Below are positions 58,960-64,000 of a stretch of DNA of 64,000 nt, piece after piece (position 1 is the first letter of the stretch; each line of letters opens with the position of its first letter). The translations under genes were made by a program, and so were the position numbers. A model generated the notes under the pieces. It ran no database searches. It worked only from the letters and a program-made list of their open reading frames with translations, and was not told the origin of the DNA. Source of the DNA: Heliocidaris erythrogramma (taxonomy: Eukaryota > Echinodermata > Echinoidea > Camarodonta > Echinometridae); contig CM046858.1 of NCBI GenBank assembly GCA_025617745.1, forward strand, positions 49,365,197-49,429,196, written 5' to 3'.

Positions 58960-59020
58960 CAGTGTTTGTGAATCCATGCCTCCTCTTGTCATGCAGATAT
59001 AAAATGGCGGCTGCGTGGGA
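58960..59020 (-). promoter_or_regulatory. Possible minus-strand first exon with YY1-like site
   Basis: On the minus strand GCCGCCATTTTA (YY1-like) precedes an ATG at 58992 that reads MTRGGMDSQTL and then a donor GTGAGT after 58960. No downstream exon was identified, so this could be chance. Confidence 0.25.
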
Positions 59021-59112
59021 CGGCGGCTCGATACAACCATAATTGAAACTATACGTCGCCGACAGCACGCGCCGTCTTGGCTTAAACTTGGCTTAGTTTG
59101 AAAATATCCCAA

Positions 59113-60310
59113 ATCTGAGGGCGCTCTTTAGCAAAACCGCTTGGACAAACGTGCTGATTTTTTTTAGGTTTGTTCGAATACTAAAAGTGTTAAAATATAC
59201 AAAATATTGGGTCCTAAGCTTATTTGATTTTGAAGCTATGAGCCTCCAAACATACACTTGAAATCACAGATTTTACAGTTCACGCCATTTTTGGTGACCT
59301 TGTACACGAAAACGGAGAATCGTATTTGTGTCATGATTATTTTTTTTTGTAAAGGGCATAAAGTTCTCACAATATCCAGACAATGAGCTCTCTGTGTGAA
59401 GAATTTTGGCTACAGTTGTCAATCAAAAATGCATAAATTTAATTAGCCTTATTGGTTTGTCCGTGCATTGGTTGCTAGGCGAGGCCATATCTTAGCAACC
59501 GTTTGACCTTGGGGCAAAATATTTTGGAGTTTTCCGTCAGACACTTGGGGGAATATTTGGTGCGAGTTTAAAGAAAATCGAAGGGGGTCGGGTGACACCC
59601 ATCCGTTGATTTGATGTGGATTGTCCCATAAATGCGAATAAGCTCCCACTCTGTACCTTCGTACAGCGAAGAATTCTCTAAAGTCATTAAAGTTAGCACA
59701 TATCACACCAAGTAATTCTGTTCATCTGGCTGACGTCACTCAGCCCCGCGAACAATAGTGTCCAAGAATACCAAACGCTGAACAAAGGGATTCGCAAAGG
59801 GGAAACTTTCTACATTCCGTCAATGGGATTTTGTCTCAAAATCACGATTTCTTAGAAACTGTCCAAAGTTTCCCTTTTCGTAAAAGTCAGCAAAATATTA
59901 AGAATGAGGTGCTAACAGTTGGTGAGATAGCAGCTGTCATCGTGTTTGAAGTTAAGAAAAGGGAGAAAAACTGGCAATCTCCATAGATTTGCATAGGCCT
60001 CGTGGGCACAGTTTACCAGTGGCGCTAGCGCCACCCCTTTGGGACTCTATCTCTCTCAGCACCACAGCTTATTGATTTTCAACAAATAGCGCCACGCTTT
60101 CCTGCTCCCAAGATAGCCTCATGTAGTAATAATTCACTATTTTGGTCTTTAGAAGGGAAAAATTACTGGTAAGACTTGACAGGCCTGAAAAAAATACAAT
60201 GAACAGCTGATTTTGGTGTGCAAATCTGTAGTGCATACATCTTTAGTGTGTCCAACTCCAAGTATGTCTATATGTATTTATGAATGAATAAGGAGTTTTT
60301 GGATGTTCTT
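59113..60310. other. Intergenic: no gene recognised
   Basis: 'ggttgctaggcgaggccata' and 'cttagcaacc' near 59470 form a small hairpin. Otherwise I see nothing to name. Confidence 0.35.
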
Positions 60311-60556
60311 TAGATCCTCCCAGCGACAATAGACTGCTTTGTGTTGACTGCATACAAAGTAGGTGAAGCGTGAAGCTAACAATGGGTGAAGCGAGGTTCA
60401 CGTTTTAGAGAAGACTGCAAAACCATGTTTGACGCATTCTCGATCTGACTAATGGATGAGGGAGAAGCCAGTGGACGGGTGAGCCGTTCTTGCACAAAGT
60501 GCGGTATGCAGCTACATGTAACACATTTAGCAGTCCATTGTAGCTGGGAGGATCTA
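60311..60556. mobile_element. 246 bp MITE, TAGATCCTCCCAGC ends
   Basis: TAGATCCTCCCAGC at the left is the exact inverse of GCTGGGAGGATCTA at the right. The match then continues imperfectly (acaatagactgct / agcagtccattgt). Confidence 0.75.
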
Positions 60557-60659
60557 GGACGGCGTTCAAGTCGACACATTCGAAAGCTCACTAACGTGAT
60601 TGTGTGTACTACCTCAAGTTACCTCAAGTGAAGGGTTATTTTTTTTCCTCTTTCTCTTT

Positions 60660-60708
60660 CTGATCTCCACTCCCTCCTCTCTCTCTCTCTCTTTCTCTTT
60701 CTCTCCCA
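60660..60708 (+). repeat. CT-rich microsatellite
   Basis: It is built from 'ctctctctctctctttctct' units. It immediately precedes a LINE fragment. Confidence 0.7.
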
Positions 60709-60714
60709 GTGACT

Positions 60715-61345
60715 GATACGTGAGAACTACCAGAAGTTTTGTCTGGACATTGTTAAGACTATTTAAAATTGTTTTTTGTGGAAGTACTGTAATGTGTTCA
60801 GTGTGTATAACAATGTATCTCTACCAAAGCCATTTAAAGATTATTTCACTCAGAATTGTAAAATTCATCATTATGATACAAGATCTGCTCAAAACTTTCA
60901 CCTTCCTTTGCACCGAACTTGTACTACCAAAAACACTGTATTTTTTCACGGCCCACTTGTATGGAACGAACTACCTGAATCCATTAAAAACTGTAAATCA
61001 TTACAACATTTCAAACGTTTATATAAGGGTCAATTAAATTCAAAGAATATGAAATACTAATATGTAAAAGGTATAAAAATTGTTTGCTTCTGAAGTCACA
61101 TTTTCTCTCCTCTCCCCTTTCTTTTTTCAATCCATCTGTCCTATCCGTAGTTTAAGATATTTGTTAGAACTATGTTTCTTGTTCAAAATGTTTCAATTTC
61201 AATATATGTATATTTTCAGGGAATCATCTTTGACAAGCCTACATGGCTTTTTATGAGTCCCTCACTTCTTATCTGCAATCAGTTATGAAATATATATTGT
61301 ATAAATTTTGATGTTTTTTAAGGGAATGAAATAAATGAAGTGAAA
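60715..61345 (+). pseudogene. LINE 3' fragment (C-terminal reverse-transcriptase-ORF region)
   Basis: A frame at 60776-61060 spells VYNNVSLPKPFKDYF, KIHHYDTRSAQNFHLPLHRT, FFHGPLVWNELPESI and FKRLYKGQL. This is the conserved C-terminal block after RT in jockey/CR1-type LINEs. No catalytic RT motif remains; the 5' side is lost. It ends in AT-rich 3' sequence near 61345. Confidence 0.8.
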
Positions 61346-61347
61346 TG

Positions 61348-61440
61348 AATGAATGTTGGTGACTTTTGTGCAGTGGTGTTAGAAAGTCTTGAGGTGTATG
61401 ACCGCCCTAGAGTATACACACGAAGTATAGTAATGCTGCT
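61348..61440 (+). repeat. Fragment of the 6172-7492 foldback arm
   Basis: 'gaatgttggtgacttttg', 'gcagtggtgtt', 'gaggtgtatgac' and 'cacacgaagtatagt' repeat the order seen at 6740-6825. Confidence 0.7.
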
Positions 61441-61680
61441 ATGAATGGCATATATACGGTATATGAGTGCTGGAAAGAAGCAAGATCGACGGCCAAAAAC
61501 AGCCTGAAAATTTCACTTGATCAAGATGATAAAGATCCTAGTGAAGAATCTGGTATGAAATCAGATATAGGTCTATCATCCTAAAAAATAAAATTTTCCA
61601 ATGCTGTTGGAGATCAGCAGCTTGGTACTGCTTGTCCTGTACTCCTACAATTTCTCAGCAGCCCCAGCACACCAGTTATA

Positions 61681-62031
61681 ATAATAATAATAATAATATC
61701 ACGCTTTTATATAGCGCCTAATACATCGGCGATGTCTCTAAGCGCTTTACAGATATATTATTACCCCGGTCATCGGATCTGGCTTGGCCGCACACAATGT
61801 ATGCACATTCTCCACTCCCTGGGGAGTATTCCAGCAATGGGCTGTGGTGCTCACATTGCTAAGCAAACGACATTAACTTTCGCATCCTACCGGGTACCCA
61901 TTTAACACCTGGGTGGAGAGTGGCAAATGTAGATTAATGTCTTGCCAAAGAACGCTAGTGCTGCGGTGGGATTCGAACCCCGGACCTCGTGGTCCACAGT
62001 CCGGGGACTTATCCACTGATCCACAGCACCT
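61681..62031 (-). mobile_element. tRNA-derived SINE, minus orientation, with (AAT)n tail
   Basis: Read on minus from 62031: 'aggtgctgtggatcagtgga' gives a box A, followed by GGGGTTCGAATCCCACC as a good box B. A body with 'ccgggtaggatgc' and 'tgtaaagcgcttagagacat' follows, ending in an ATT/AAT tail at 61681-61697. Spacing fits a pol III SINE. Confidence 0.8.
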
Positions 62032-62136
62032 CAGTTATGTGGAGATGTGAGATGCTGGTGCATGAAGATTTTGCTCTAACTTGCATTGAAAAATATATTC
62101 TAATTGCTCTCTCTCTCTCTCTATTTTTGTCTGCAG

Positions 62137-63689
62137 GACTTCACTATGAATCCTCAAACGTCAACTACCCAATCTGTGCCACCCCTGGTACCTATCACAT
62201 CCGGCTCATCTGTGCAGGGGGGAGGAGCTCCCAAACCAGCAGTACCATGCAAGACACTGCAAGAAACTATCAAAGCTATTGAAACTCAAATCAATGTGAG
62301 TATTTCATATATGTGACCCGGCACCACAAAACCACCAAAAAGTCGCAAGCAGTGATTTTGTACAAACAGCTGAAATGGAAATTTGGGTTGAAAAAATCAA
62401 TTTCGGGATTTTTGGTTTTTCTGAAAGATCGATCTTTTCTGTACCTTGTATCAAAATCTGGAAGCTTAAAACACAGTAGAACATGTGTTTTTAACAGTTT
62501 TTCTATAAGAGTTTTTTTCGCACAGCTTTGGTCTCTTACAAATTCTTCCCCCTTTCTCCTCATCGGTACCGCTCACCCTCGTAAAATCTTTACAATATAA
62601 CGGGTCTTAAATTACTTCTTCCCTAATGATTTTTTATACTGACAGAAAGAAGAAACTCTCAGCAATCTCATAATAATGATATAAAAGTATATTAATAGTC
62701 GCGAAAGCAAATTATATTGTTTTTTTCATGTGAGCAAGAAAAGAGTGAGTACAGTGCAAATAAATTGCAAGTGTGATTCTTTTGAGCTTTAAAGTTTAAA
62801 AGAGTATGTGATTTCTCCATAAAACAATTGCTAATTCTTGTGAGAGAGAAAAGAGTATATAAGTTTTGTATTTAAAAATTACAAGATTATTCTTGTGAGC
62901 AAAAAAATAGTATAAATATATATAATAAATTTCAACTAAATCTGACAACGCCTTCATGGTGGTTACTATGGCCTTTTGATTCACTCTCTATTGATTTTCT
63001 CTTATGTTTTCTTGCTCCGCACGCTTGAATAGGCCCAAACTTTAGAGCTTGTTTCCTCCGTAACTAATACCAGCAAACTCTCTTACTAGCTCCATTTATT
63101 CGCTAAATTAAAAGGGTTAGGAACCTTCAATTTTGACAATTTATATACCATTTTAAAGCTGAGACTCTGTTCTTTCCAAATATGATGAAATTAGACAAAT
63201 CATTTTTTGCGACTTTTTTGTGGTTTTGGGTCACATATGATGAATTAGAGGTCCTTATTTTGCGTGTCTGTTCTTTTAATGTAATTGGTTAATTGCTTTG
63301 ATAGAAACATATTTACAGACTAACAGAGTTGTATTTTTTAAACCCAATCTTGTGAAGGAATTGTTAAGAAATATATATCAAAAATTGTTCCAATCTTTTA
63401 AAGGTTTAGAAGACTTGATTATATCAACTCATTGAACAGCCATTTTTGTACTACTTCCTGTACTTTTTGATTAATTGATTAGAAAAAAGATGAGCAATAT
63501 TATTTTGTTTTGTGTCCTGGATCGATTCTTGTCCTTTTCTCTTTAAAAAAATTCTTTTCCGATATTATTTCATGTTATATTATTTTTTCGAAGATAATGG
63601 AGAAGTTGGGTCAGCTTTCATCCAAGCAAGAAGGCGACTTGACAAAACTCAGAGAACTTCATAACAAGGCTTTACAGGAACAAGAGAGG
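62137..63689 (+). CDS. Unidentified coiled-coil protein, first two coding exons visible (partial)
   Basis: Exon A, 62137-62295, has a strong acceptor (pyrimidine tract then CTGCAG) and the first ATG at 62146. It encodes MNPQTSTTQSVPPLVPITSG, then a Gly/Pro-rich linker and LQETIKAIETQIN. Exon B, 63594-63689 (acceptor TCGAAG, donor GTAAGA), continues in phase 0 as IMEKLGQLSSKQEGDLTKLR and ELHNKALQEQER. The N terminus looks disordered and the rest is a charged amphipathic helix. An upstream 5' UTR exon must exist, because an acceptor precedes the ATG. I do not recognise the family; further exons lie outside the window. Confidence 0.65.
62311..63236. mobile_element. 926 bp inverted-repeat element in the intron of the 62137 gene
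   Basis: 'atgtgacccggcaccacaaa' plus 'accaccaaaaagtcgcaa' at the left is answered by 'ttgcgacttttttgtggttt' plus 'tgggtcacat' at the right. The interior is AT-rich with no transposase. Confidence 0.75.
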
Positions 63690-64000
63690 GTAAGACACTG
63701 AAAAACACATGGGAATAAAGTGCTGTTCAGCTCTGGAAAACTCAAATTGAGCTTTGGAGAAAAAAAAGACAAACAAATCAATAAAAACAAATGAATATGA
63801 ATCACTTGAGGAAATCTCACTTTACAAAACGACATGTACAACATCAGAGAACTCTAATGAGCAAATCGGTGTTTGTTTTATGCAGGGTAAGATCATCAAA
63901 TGAGAATTTTCTTAGTGCATTTTAGTATTCATGTAATGGGTAAGTTTTTTCTTCATAGATTTGATGTGAAAATGAGGGCCAAGTTTCCCATCCATAGCAA
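63690..64000 (+). other. Intron after exon B; nothing further recognised
   Basis: No third exon is evident before the window ends. Confidence 0.4.

Overview
The window is nuclear genomic DNA from an animal. Spliceosomal introns, GT-AG junctions, non-LTR retrotransposons, TA-flanked miniature inverted-repeat elements (MITEs), tRNA-type SINEs and a very heavy load of foldback elements all point this way. Protein similarity and the repeat style suggest a marine deuterostome, most likely an echinoderm such as a sea urchin, but no species was checked. I rebuilt the exons by hand from protein similarity and splice phase.

Layout. (1) 1-5328, minus strand: the 5' two-thirds or less of QRSL1/GatA, the amidase subunit of the mitochondrial Glu-tRNA(Gln) amidotransferase. 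Six exons are visible, the first coding exon was not found, and the gene runs off the left edge. (2) 5.3-16.7 kb: no host gene recognised. This is a layered pile of transposons: a 1.3 kb foldback, a 1.2 kb long-TIR element, two copies of a G/C-tipped element with 8 bp target duplications, a 2.25 kb hAT-like element, and a decayed LINE that the hAT-like element appears to split. (3) 16786-40653, plus strand: a complete CDC5L gene of 16 coding exons, predicted 815 aa. Its introns hold a near-perfect 240 bp hairpin, two large Helitron-like elements with internal minisatellites (one carrying a LINE insertion), and many MITEs. (4) 40.7-45.6 kb: 3' ends and MITEs. (5) 45673-52992, minus strand: a complete SYF2 gene of six coding exons, predicted 251 aa. 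Intron 1 holds two nested transposons. (6) 53-61.5 kb: mostly transposons, including a hAT-like element with a perfect 8 bp duplication, a SINE with a 7SL-RNA-like head, and a 1.4 kb long-TIR element with a perfect 9 bp duplication. Two weak first-exon or promoter candidates lie at 57.5 and 59.0 kb. (7) 62137-63689, plus strand: two exons of an unidentified coiled-coil protein gene that leaves the right edge.

Functional logic. CDC5L and SYF2 sit tail to tail, and both are subunits of the Prp19/CDC5L (NineTeen) complex of the spliceosome. QRSL1 belongs to mitochondrial translation and has no obvious link to them. The main curiosities are the direct Helitron-like repeats bracketing the CDC5L Myb exons, fossil exon duplications in QRSL1 and CDC5L, the 7SL-like SINE, and the number of DNA segments able to fold into long hairpins.
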